Origin: Robiginitomaculum sp.
GTDB taxonomy: Bacteria; Pseudomonadota; Alphaproteobacteria; Caulobacterales; Maricaulaceae
Length of the DNA stretch: 32,805 bases
Assembly (NCBI GenBank): GCA_002733495.1
Contig: NVVV01000004.1
Coordinates: 1 to 32,805, forward strand
Direction of reading: 5' to 3'
The notes beneath the pieces are model-generated. The model was not told where the DNA came from. It saw only the letters and a program-made list of their open reading frames with translations, and did not search any database. Position numbers and translations under genes: made by a program. The first letter of the stretch is position 1; every line of letters begins with the position of its first letter. This document shows, one piece after another, positions 1-6,995 of this stretch.

Positions 1-552
1 TTTACCGCCCAGACGCTGAAACTTGGAGGGGTCTTGCAGAAATTCGACAATTTCTTCCAGCTCTTCCTTGGCTTCATCAACACCGGCCACATCAGCAAAG
101 GTGATCTTGCCCGAACGCTCGGTTAAAAGCCGCGCCTTGGATTTGCCAAAGCCCATGGCCCCGCCTTTGCCGCCGCCCTGCATTTGCCGCATGAAGAAAA
201 TCCACACGCTGACCAGCAGCAAAATGGGTAGGAAGTTCATCATGATCGAAAAGAGAATACCGCGATCCTGAGGCTTGACGGTAATGTTGACGCCGGCTTT
301 ACGCAATTCGGTGACCATTTGCGGATCAAAAGGGGCCGTGGTGGAAAAGAATTTGTTATCGTTGAATTTACCAAAAACGCTTTCTCCGCGAATAGTAACC
401 TTGGTAATACGCCCGGCGGTGGCCTGATCCATCATGGTGGAATAGCTGATAACCTCAGCGCCGTTTTTTGAAGTCGTGCTTTGCACCATGTTAAAAAGTG
501 CAATCACAACCAGAATAATGACGCCCCAGAGCAGCATATTGCGCATTGGCAT
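1..552 (-). CDS. ftsH: ATP-dependent zinc metalloprotease FtsH, N-terminal part (cut by window edge)
   Basis: FtsH is a hexameric inner-membrane AAA+ protease that degrades misfolded membrane proteins and short-lived regulators. The first 184 residues are visible. They show a transmembrane helix at about residues 7-24, a periplasmic domain to about residue 98, a second helix at about 100-120 followed by the glycine-rich MRQMQGGGKGG stretch, then the start of the AAA module (TFADVAGVDEAKEEL at 151-165). The window ends just before the Walker A motif, so ATPase and zinc-protease residues cannot be checked. The ATG at 552 has a GAGGA ribosome site 7 nt upstream; an in-frame ATG at 546 is less likely. 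The gene follows tilS on the same strand, a common alphaproteobacterial order, with a 128-bp gap that may hold its own promoter. Confidence 0.96.
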   Translation of the reverse strand, partial: MPMRNMLLWGVIILVVIALFNMVQSTTSKNGAEVISYSTMMDQATAGRITKVTIRGESVFGKFNDNKFFSTTAPFDPQMVTELRKAGVNITVKPQDRGILFSIMMNFLPILLLVSVWIFFMRQMQGGGKGGAMGFGKSKARLLTERSGKITFADVAGVDEAKEELEEIVEFLQDPSKFQRLGGK

Positions 553-615
553 GGGTAAATCCTCAAATTATGTCACCGATGGCAACCATCAGTCCGAATG
601 GGTTTGTATCAGCCA

Positions 616-644
616 AGATGGGGATGAAACCCCCTCATGGCAAT
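616..644 (-). promoter_or_regulatory. possible heat-shock (sigma-32 type) promoter for ftsH
   Basis: On the minus strand, CCCCATCT (616-623) matches the sigma-32 -10 consensus CCCCATNT. ATTGCC (639-644) lies 15 nt upstream and keeps the TTG core of the CTTGAA -35 box. A start near 609 would give a leader of about 57 nt before the ftsH ATG. ftsH is a heat-shock gene in many proteobacteria. The -35 match is weak, so this is tentative. Confidence 0.35.
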
Positions 645-680
645 GTTTGATTGTGCCGTAAACGGCCAGTTTCCACTGTT

Positions 681-1997
681 TCACGCAGTTCCTAGCGAAA
701 TTGGGGCCAGTTTACGCGCTATAATCTCACCACCCAGAAAATTTATATGCCCCGCACCCCCAAGAACCGGCGAGGATAAACCGCCTTGCTCGTTGCGGAT
801 AACTGCAATTAGAGGCCGGGCCATGGCTGGCAGGGCCATCAAAACGCGATACTCTTTTTTGTCCAAGCCCCCGGCGCGCGCCCCCAGCGCCTCAACCCAT
901 CCATCTTCAGAAGCCTGAATTTCAAAACGTCGATCAAAATTGCGCATTTGCCCTTTTTTAACGGGCAAGCTTTGGGGTAAATATTCTGGCGCGCGCCCCA
1001 GCACCGCCCCCGGATCGCGGCAAATCAGAATATCGGTTTCCCGGCACAAAATCTGGCACCCCGCCGCGCTAAAGCCCGGAGCCGCATCACCAGATAGCCG
1101 CCCCAAAAGGCGCCCCAACACCGCCAGTTGTATCGGATGATCGGGCCGCCCGGCAATGGCAGCAAGTACCGCATCCAGCATTATACGCCTTAGAGCCTCA
1201 GAGCATTGGTTAAATTCTGGGCGGTTCAATTGGGCATAACCCGCCGGATGGAGGCTTAGAATTGAAGAAAGCTTGGTCCGCGCCGCCCGCCGCATTTCGT
1301 TTTCGTTTTGCGAAAACCGGGCCACCGAGGCCGCGATACGCCCTAGCGGCAGACCCGCACGTCGTAGTGAAGCCAGTTTATTTCGTGCCCGTACCCGGCG
1401 ATACCGCAAATCAAGATTTGAAGGGTCCTCAATCCAGTCATACTTCTGATCCACCAACCAGGTCCGCAATGCCGCCCGACTTGTCCCCAAAAAGGGCCGC
1501 GCAACAAAAAGCCCATTTCCATCCGGCCAAAGGGGAAGCGGGGCATAAGCGGGCATGCAGGCCAGACCCCGCCGCGATGAACCACTGGCCAGACGCATGA
1601 TAAAGGTTTCTTCCTGATCATCCTGCGTGTGCGCTAGAAAAACAGTATGCGCCCCTATTTGTCGGCAGACCTTTGCCAGTAAAGCATAGCGCATTGCCCG
1701 GGCGTGCTTGTGCCCGGCTCTGGGGTTTGTTGACGTCAGGACAAGGGCTTTAGCCCCAAGAGCTTCAGCCATGGCCGCCGCCTTTTTTGCTTCCCGTACC
1801 GAGCCATCACGCAAGGCATGGTCAACAATCAGCGCCTGCACGCGACCCGGAGAAAAAAATCCGCAGGCAAGGATTAGCAAAGCCAGAGAATCTCCACCAC
1901 CGGAAAAGCCAATGGCAATCGGTTCCTTTTGGGAAATGTTGATGCCTTCAATCGCGCTGGCAAAGCGATCGGCCAGATCAGCGTGCGGGACGGTCAT
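681..1997 (-). CDS. tilS: tRNA(Ile)-lysidine synthase TilS
   Basis: TilS uses ATP and lysine to convert C34 of the minor tRNA-Ile (CAU anticodon) to lysidine, so that the tRNA reads AUA codons and accepts isoleucine. The 438-residue protein has the N-type PP-loop SGGGDS at residues 32-37. The conserved segments around FLAHTQDDQEETFIMRLASGS and WIEDPSNLDLRYRRVRAR follow, then a less conserved C-terminal region. Length is normal for the family. It starts 17 bp after the cpoB stop and precedes ftsH, the usual alphaproteobacterial arrangement, so it is probably read through from the tol-pal operon. It should be essential because the organism uses AUA codons. Confidence 0.95.
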   Translation of the reverse strand: MTVPHADLADRFASAIEGINISQKEPIAIGFSGGGDSLALLILACGFFSPGRVQALIVDHALRDGSVREAKKAAAMAEALGAKALVLTSTNPRAGHKHARAMRYALLAKVCRQIGAHTVFLAHTQDDQEETFIMRLASGSSRRGLACMPAYAPLPLWPDGNGLFVARPFLGTSRAALRTWLVDQKYDWIEDPSNLDLRYRRVRARNKLASLRRAGLPLGRIAASVARFSQNENEMRRAARTKLSSILSLHPAGYAQLNRPEFNQCSEALRRIMLDAVLAAIAGRPDHPIQLAVLGRLLGRLSGDAAPGFSAAGCQILCRETDILICRDPGAVLGRAPEYLPQSLPVKKGQMRNFDRRFEIQASEDGWVEALGARAGGLDKKEYRVLMALPAMARPLIAVIRNEQGGLSSPVLGGAGHINFLGGEIIARKLAPISLGTA

Positions 1998-2014
1998 CAG
2001 AGATCACAAAAGCC

Positions 2015-2821
2015 TTACTGGCATCCGGCACGGCTGCGTTCTATTTCAGCACGCGCCCGCACCCCGGCAGCGGCCCTGGGATATTGCGATGGAAAGGCCT
2101 TTAAGGCGCGGCAGGCCTCGACCTTGTCACCAAGTGCAAAAAGTGCGGCGCCCAGCTTCACCATGGCTTCGGGGGCCTTGGAGCCTTTGGGGAAACGTTT
2201 CAGCGTTTCAATATAAGCATTGGTGGCGCCGCGATAGTCGCCCTTCACGGCGGCAATCTCACCCAACCAATATAGCGCTGGGCCCGCCAAAGGCAGGCTG
2301 GCATAATCGGCAATATAGACTTCAAACGCGTTTTGGGCCTGATCAAAATAACCCTGCTCCAGAAACGCCTTGGCTTCGGCATAGCGTTGTTGTGCCGCCA
2401 GCGTTTCCTCATCGGGTTCTGCCGTATTATCCGGACGTTCTTCGCTGGGTGGCACGTCCTCGCCAGTAATAAAGCGCCCCAGAGCCGCATTGGCATTGCG
2501 AGCCGTTTCGCGAGCTTTTTGCACTTCAGCTGCCAAAAGGTCGACGGTGCGTTGCAGCCCCTTCAATTCGTCCTTGCGCTGGCGATTTTCAAATTCCAGA
2601 CGCTCATTGGTACCGGTCAATGCCTGCAACTGGGTTTCCATATCATCAAGGCGTTGTTGAAAATTCACAGCAGATGGCATGCGATTTTCAACCGCATCCA
2701 TTCGGGTTTGCAAGGCGTCAATTCGTGCTGCCATTTCTTTTCTGGACTCCCCCGCGTTCGCAGGGACAGCGGTGCTGGCAAGAAAAGAGAGCAACACAAG
2801 GGTAAAGACATAGCGCATCAT
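2015..2821 (-). CDS. cpoB: Tol-Pal system protein CpoB (YbgF)
   Basis: CpoB (YbgF) is a periplasmic TolA-binding protein that links peptidoglycan synthesis to outer-membrane constriction at division. The 268-residue product has a cleavable-looking signal peptide (about residues 1-23, ending ...AVPANA). A coiled-coil segment rich in charged heptads follows (about 28-105), then an acidic linker and C-terminal tetratricopeptide repeats from about residue 140 (for example ALYWLGEIAAVKGDYRGA). This is the canonical YbgF layout. Two adjacent ATGs (2821 and 2818) are possible starts; the ribosome site is weak. It is the last tol-pal gene before tilS. Confidence 0.94.
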   Translation of the reverse strand: MMRYVFTLVLLSFLASTAVPANAGESRKEMAARIDALQTRMDAVENRMPSAVNFQQRLDDMETQLQALTGTNERLEFENRQRKDELKGLQRTVDLLAAEVQKARETARNANAALGRFITGEDVPPSEERPDNTAEPDEETLAAQQRYAEAKAFLEQGYFDQAQNAFEVYIADYASLPLAGPALYWLGEIAAVKGDYRGATNAYIETLKRFPKGSKAPEAMVKLGAALFALGDKVEACRALKAFPSQYPRAAAGVRARAEIERSRAGCQ

Positions 2822-2888
2822 GGGCGCATTCTTTCAAGTCAAAGAGGCAAAATAATGGCGGTGCGCAGGAAACGCACCGCCCGCAAAC

Positions 2889-3413
2889 TTAGCTGTTCGC
2901 ACCAGAGACAATGCCGGTGTGGGCATTACGGTTGATCGACCAGGCCCGTTCATTAGAGCCGCCATCAATCGGGCGTTCCTTGCCATAGGATATGGTGGAA
3001 ATGCGCGAAGGCGAAACTCCAAGGCTGACCAGATAGTCGCGAGCCGCGCTAGCGCGCCTGGCCCCAAGGGCCAGATTGAACTCACGGGTGCCACGTTCAT
3101 CGCAATTGCCGTCAACCAGAATGCGTGTATTGCGATAACGGTTCAACCAGGCAGCCTGTTTAGACAGGGTTGCGCGTGATTCATGGCTCAACTTTGAAGA
3201 ATTATAAGCAAAATAAACCCGATCACCGGCGGTTTTATTAAATTCATCAATCGAGCCGGCTACCGGCGGCAATGGTGCCGGCGTGGTGGTCGGTGCCGGC
3301 GCTGGGCGCGGTGCCGGCGCTGGCTGTGGAGCCGGTGCAGGCGCGGGTGCCGGGGTCGACGCGCAGGCAGAAATGAAGAGTAGTGCTGTAAGCGAAACAA
3401 AAGCGGATTTCAT
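2889..3413 (-). CDS. pal: peptidoglycan-associated lipoprotein Pal
   Basis: Pal is an outer-membrane lipoprotein that binds peptidoglycan and is repositioned by TolB and TolQRA to anchor the outer membrane at the division site. The 174-residue protein has a lipoprotein signal peptide with lipobox ISAC (acylated Cys17), then a long Pro/Ala linker made of PAPAP-type repeats. An OmpA-like domain follows (about residues 65-174), including VYFAYNSSKL and NCDERGTREFNLALGARRA. I chose the ATG at 3413, with GAGGA upstream, over an in-frame TTG at 3434 that would add seven residues before the signal peptide. The leader carries a 13-bp tandem repeat, listed separately. Confidence 0.96.
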   Translation of the reverse strand: MKSAFVSLTALLFISACASTPAPAPAPAPQPAPAPRPAPAPTTTPAPLPPVAGSIDEFNKTAGDRVYFAYNSSKLSHESRATLSKQAAWLNRYRNTRILVDGNCDERGTREFNLALGARRASAARDYLVSLGVSPSRISTISYGKERPIDGGSNERAWSINRNAHTGIVSGANS

Positions 3414-3427
3414 GTTCTTTAGTCCTC

Positions 3428-3466
3428 GTATCAAACTTGGGTATCAAACTTGGGTATCAAATCTAG
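3428..3466. repeat. 13-bp tandem repeat upstream of pal (two exact copies, one degenerate)
   Basis: GTATCAAACTTGG occurs twice head to tail (3428-3440 and 3441-3453). It is followed by the degenerate unit GTATCAAATCTAG (3454-3466). The array sits in the tolB-pal gap, ending 15 bp upstream of the pal ATG and abutting its ribosome site. Read on the minus strand it repeats TTTGATACCCAAG. The TTGATAC core also occurs at the 3' end of tolB (3515-3521). Confidence 0.9.
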
Positions 3467-3511
3467 TCCGGCAATGCCCCGCACAGATCAAAGGCACTCT
3501 ATCACGAATGC

Positions 3512-4825
3512 TTATTGTATCAAGGGCGACCAGGCGGGATCTGATGCATCGCCTGGTGTGGGCACCTGGCGCAGATTAGCGCCGGTCAGGTCAATGCTCC
3601 AGATATGGGGTTTTGACCCGGGGCGTGGCTCGCGGGTAAACATCAAAACCCGGCCATTGGGCGACCATGTGGGCCCCTCATCAAGATAAGCCGTTGTCAG
3701 TATGCGTTCCACGTCCCCTTCGGGGCGCATAACGCCGATATGAAACTGGCGATTAAGGCTTTTGGTAAAAGCAATCAAATCGCCGCGCGGCGACCAGACC
3801 GGGGCGCTATAGGTGCCTTTGCCAAAGCTGATGCGGTGCACGCCTGACCCATCGGCATTCATCACATAAATTTGTGACGTTCCGCCGCGGTCTGAATTAA
3901 ATACGATGCGCGCGCCATCGGGGGAAAAGGACGGCGAGGTATCAATGGCCGACGACGTCGTCAGGCGCTGACGCTGGCGCGTGCGCAGATCCATCACCCA
4001 GATATCTGAATTGCCGCCCTGCACGAGGCTCATAATAACCTTGGTGCCATCAGGGGAAAAGCGCGGGGCAAAGGTCATGCCCGGAAATTCGCCCAGCACC
4101 TCCTGGCGGCCCGTTTCAATATTGAACAAAAACACCGACGGGGTGCGTGAGGCATAAGACATATAGGTGATCTGTTGGGCGGTCGGGGAAAAACGCGGGG
4201 TTAGCACCGTGTATTTGCCAGAGGTCAGAAAGGTTGGGTTGGCCCCGTCCTGATCCATAATCGCCAGACGCTTGACCCGATCGGTCTTGGGACCGGATTC
4301 GGCAATGAAAACAATGCGCGTATCAAAATATCCGGTTTCGCCGGTTAGTTTCTGATAGATCACGTCCGAGATTTTATTGCCTATGCGCCGCCAGTTCTCC
4401 GGTGTGGTGGCCAATTGCAAGCCCACCAGCTGGCTTTCAGCCAGCACATCCCAAAGACGAAATTCGATCCGCATCCGGTTGTCGCTTTCCATGACCAGAC
4501 GGCCAGAGAGCAAGGCATCAGCCTTGATAATCCGCCAGTCGGCAAAGCGCGGCTGAACGTTGATATTGTTTTGATGCTCGATAAAGGACGCCGGGTCCAG
4601 GGGACGAAACAGGCCCGAGCGTTCCAGATTGGCCCGGATCAGGTCGGCAATTTGTACGCCGATTTCACGTTCCGGATCGCTGGCCCCGACAAAGTCGGGA
4701 ATGGCGATCGGCATGGGATCCAAATGCCCTTTGGTAATATCAATTTCCAGCGTCGCCCAGGCTGGCATGGCCAGGCTGGCAAAAAAGAACATCAAAAGGG
4801 CGCGCATTGTGTTGGCTGTTTTCAT
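3512..4825 (-). CDS. tolB: Tol-Pal system beta-propeller protein TolB
   Basis: TolB is a periplasmic protein that binds Pal and is itself recycled by TolA, moving Pal to division sites. The 437-residue protein opens with a signal peptide (about residues 1-24, ending MPAWA). The TolB N-terminal domain follows ([20 protein letters not shown], then LFRPLDP). The second half is a six-bladed propeller with repeated PRFSPDG, PSFSPDG, PVWSPRG and PTWSPNG blades. Length is typical. It lies between tolA (18 bp upstream) and pal, so it is part of the tol-pal operon. Confidence 0.97.
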   Translation of the reverse strand: MKTANTMRALLMFFFASLAMPAWATLEIDITKGHLDPMPIAIPDFVGASDPEREIGVQIADLIRANLERSGLFRPLDPASFIEHQNNINVQPRFADWRIIKADALLSGRLVMESDNRMRIEFRLWDVLAESQLVGLQLATTPENWRRIGNKISDVIYQKLTGETGYFDTRIVFIAESGPKTDRVKRLAIMDQDGANPTFLTSGKYTVLTPRFSPTAQQITYMSYASRTPSVFLFNIETGRQEVLGEFPGMTFAPRFSPDGTKVIMSLVQGGNSDIWVMDLRTRQRQRLTTSSAIDTSPSFSPDGARIVFNSDRGGTSQIYVMNADGSGVHRISFGKGTYSAPVWSPRGDLIAFTKSLNRQFHIGVMRPEGDVERILTTAYLDEGPTWSPNGRVLMFTREPRPGSKPHIWSIDLTGANLRQVPTPGDASDPAWSPLIQ

Positions 4826-4842
4826 AATACCGTGTCCAAAGC

Positions 4843-5640
4843 TCAGTTTCCGAGAATGTCTGCAGGTGTAAAGTGCATGGTCATATCACGCCATGAAGCG
4901 TATTTATCGGCGGGCAGTGTATAAGGCTCGCACCTTAACACAGCGCGGCGCGCCTTGTCTGCCGCCGCCTGCCAGAAGGGGTCGCCCGAGCGTTTAATCT
5001 GCACCGCATTTAACACTTTTGGGGGGCTGCTGAGCGTCCCATCGGGATTTAAGAGAATGCGGATGGTAACTTTAAGCTTTTCCGGGTTTGGCGCGTCCAA
5101 AGATGTCCGCCAACAGCGGTACATTTGCGCCCGTAACAGGTCAATTTCATTGGCGGTCATGTCATCGCCAGCGCCACGCGCTTCGCGGGCGCGCTCAAAA
5201 ATATCGCTGACCGGATTGTCCTTATCCTGTTTGGCCAGTTTGTTTTCAAGGCGCGCCAGATCAAAGGCCGGGGCTTTGGGTTTTGTTTTTCTCTTGGGCC
5301 GGGGCGCTTTCTTTTTTGGCTTGGGTTTGGGCTTTGCGGCCACGTCCTTTTTGACGGGCTTTGGTTTGGCCTTTGGCGGGGGCGGCGCGATGGGTTCCGG
5401 CTCTGGTTCCGGCTCTGGCAATGCTTCGGGTTCTGTTACCAGAGGCACAGGCTCATCTTCTTTTGCTTTGGGCTTGGGGGCCTGCGCCTTGATATTGGTT
5501 TCCTTGGCCAAAATGACCAGCTCGACGGGCACAATTTCCGGCGTATTCACGACCGCCAATTTGGGTTCAGGCAGCACCATCAGCCCGACAGCAATGACGC
5601 CGCCATGCAGCACAAGCGATATGGGAAGGCCTAAACGCAT
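4843..5640 (-). CDS. tolA: cell envelope protein TolA
   Basis: TolA is anchored in the inner membrane by TolQR and spans the periplasm to contact TolB and Pal. The 265-residue protein has one N-terminal membrane helix (about residues 5-22, [20 protein letters not shown]). A long Pro/Lys/Glu-rich middle follows ([18 protein letters not shown]), then a globular TonB/TolA-like C-terminal domain from about residue 150 ([20 protein letters not shown] ... [13 protein letters not shown]). Two cysteines (MYRCW and VLRCE) probably form the usual disulfide. It starts 3 bp after the tolR stop. The middle is shorter than the helical domain of E. coli TolA but normal for alphaproteobacteria. Confidence 0.94.
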   Translation of the reverse strand: MRLGLPISLVLHGGVIAVGLMVLPEPKLAVVNTPEIVPVELVILAKETNIKAQAPKPKAKEDEPVPLVTEPEALPEPEPEPEPIAPPPPKAKPKPVKKDVAAKPKPKPKKKAPRPKRKTKPKAPAFDLARLENKLAKQDKDNPVSDIFERAREARGAGDDMTANEIDLLRAQMYRCWRTSLDAPNPEKLKVTIRILLNPDGTLSSPPKVLNAVQIKRSGDPFWQAAADKARRAVLRCEPYTLPADKYASWRDMTMHFTPADILGN

Positions 5641-5643
5641 ATT

Positions 5644-6084
5644 TTATTGCGACAACGGGTCGGTCACCAAACCGATATTGGTAAATCCGGCGGCATGAAT
5701 ACGCGCCATGACCTTCATCACTTCGCCATAATCTGTGCTGGTATCGGCGCGCAGAAAAATCCGCTCTTTATAGCCATTGTCGGCAATCGCCGTCAGTTGC
5801 GGCACCAATGCGTCCAGTTCGACCTCGGTTTCCTGTAAAAAGACGCTGCCATCTTTGCGCACCGTAATGGTCAATGGCTCGGTCTCGGCACTGAGGGAAT
5901 GGGCATCGGTTTTTGGTAGCTCTACCGGCACACCAACAGTCAGCAAAGGCGCGGTGATCATAAACACAATCAACAACACCAGCATAACATCGACCATAGG
6001 GGTAACGTTAATTTCGGCGCGAGGGCGATAACGCTGGCCGCGCCGACGTCCGGAGCCACTAAGGGCGGTCAGGGTCACAGCCAT
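5644..6084 (-). CDS. tolR: TolR/ExbD-family protein TolR
   Basis: TolR forms the proton-driven stator complex with TolQ that energises TolA. The 146-residue product has a basic N-terminus, then one membrane helix with the conserved proton-channel aspartate (Asp32 in TPMVDVMLVLLIVFMITAP). A periplasmic ExbD/TolR domain follows, ending with GFTNIGLVTDPLSQ. Its ATG overlaps the tolQ stop (TAATG), so translation of the two is probably coupled. Confidence 0.96.
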   Translation of the reverse strand: MAVTLTALSGSGRRRGQRYRPRAEINVTPMVDVMLVLLIVFMITAPLLTVGVPVELPKTDAHSLSAETEPLTITVRKDGSVFLQETEVELDALVPQLTAIADNGYKERIFLRADTSTDYGEVMKVMARIHAAGFTNIGLVTDPLSQ

Positions 6085-6794
6085 TATTTGCCCCCTGCGA
6101 TGCGGCGCGAGAAGATGGCGGAAAGCTCGTCCGCAAAGCCCTCAAGGCGGGTAGCGTAGCGGGCAGTATCCGCCGAAAACTTGTTATAAAAAATCACCGC
6201 CGGTATCGCAGCCAGCAAACCTAATGCCGTGGCAAAAAGCGCCTCGGCAATACCGGGGGCCACCACGGCCAAATTGGTGTCATGGGAGGCCGCAATGGCC
6301 CGAAAAGAGTTCATAATGCCCCAGACCGTGCCAAAAAGACCAATAAAGGGTGAGGCCGAAGCGATGCTGGCCAGAATACCCAAACCCCGTTCGGCCCGGC
6401 TTAGCTCACGCGAGACGGTCAGCGCCATCACCCGGTCAATGCGCTCTTTTAACGAGACAATTTGCAGATCAGAGCCAAGATTACCCCGCCCGTTTGTCCA
6501 TTCGCGCATGGCCGATACAAACACCCGCTCCATGGGGTCACGGGCATGTTCATCTACATTTTTATACATTTCATCCAGCGAGCGGCCAGACCAGAAGGCC
6601 CGTTCAAATCGCTTGGCCTTGCGGCGCAGACCGAAAAAGGCAAGCTGGCGATCGGCAATAACGGTCCATGACCAGATTGAGGCAAAAACCAGAATGGCCA
6701 TCACCGTTTTGACCACCATATCGGCGCGTAAAAACAAAGCCAGAAAAGAAAAATCGGTAATTGGTTGTGCAATAAGGGCGAGCGAAATGTCCAT
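6084..6794 (-). CDS. tolQ: TolQ/ExbB-family proton channel protein TolQ
   Basis: TolQ is the multi-pass subunit of the TolQR motor. The 236-residue protein has three membrane helices. One is near residues 27-45. The second is in the GLGILASIASASPFIGLFGTVWGIM segment (listed here only by its ends: GLGIL...VWGIM). The third is in EALFATALGLLAAIPAVIFY. The family motif GLFGTVWGIMNSF is intact. I set the start at the ATG at 6794, six bases from an AAGAGG ribosome site; the longer reading from 6827 adds a basic, unconserved stretch without a ribosome site. It heads tolQRAB-pal-cpoB but is separated from its normal partner ybgC by asnB. Confidence 0.96.
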   Translation of the reverse strand: MDISLALIAQPITDFSFLALFLRADMVVKTVMAILVFASIWSWTVIADRQLAFFGLRRKAKRFERAFWSGRSLDEMYKNVDEHARDPMERVFVSAMREWTNGRGNLGSDLQIVSLKERIDRVMALTVSRELSRAERGLGILASIASASPFIGLFGTVWGIMNSFRAIAASHDTNLAVVAPGIAEALFATALGLLAAIPAVIFYNKFSADTARYATRLEGFADELSAIFSRRIAGGK

Positions 6795-6862
6795 GCGAGT
6801 CCTCTTGGGGCTAATAATTTTGGGCACACTACGGCCCGTACCTTAAAAGTGGGTTGAGATTG

Positions 6863-6879
6863 TGACCATATTACGGTCA
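6863..6879. promoter_or_regulatory. short inverted repeat upstream of tolQ (possible operator)
   Basis: TGACC-N7-GGTCA lies in the asnB-tolQ gap, about 70 bp upstream of the tolQ ATG. Five-base perfect arms around a seven-base spacer could be a dimeric regulator site. It overlaps the 11-bp direct repeat that flanks asnB. I see no convincing -35/-10 pair beside it. Confidence 0.3.
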
Positions 6880-6886
6880 ATTTTCG
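6876..6886. repeat. 11-bp direct repeat flanking asnB, tolQ-side copy
   Basis: GTCAATTTTCG here is identical to 8965-8975 and in the same orientation. Both copies are followed by CAC, after two extra bases here. The pair brackets asnB. Confidence 0.85.
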
Positions 6887-6995
6887 TGCACGTTAGAAAT
6901 GCGCCTGATGCGGACAGACGGTTGGAGATGCCAAACGTCGTATATTGATATGGAGACGGTCCTGCAAGAGGGTTATCGACGAGAGTGGGAGCAAT

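Noticed and set aside
616-640. GGGG/CCCC inverted repeat as a terminator after tilS or before ftsH
   Set aside because: The stem is short, has no T-run on either strand and overlaps the better-supported promoter match.
1708-2469. Long plus-strand frame (253 codons) across tilS and cpoB
   Set aside because: It runs antisense to two clearly conserved genes and has no recognisable domain.
3283-3579. Gly/Ala-rich open frame on the plus strand opposite pal
   Set aside because: It is the antisense shadow of the Pro/Ala repeat linker of Pal; its low complexity is a by-product of that linker.
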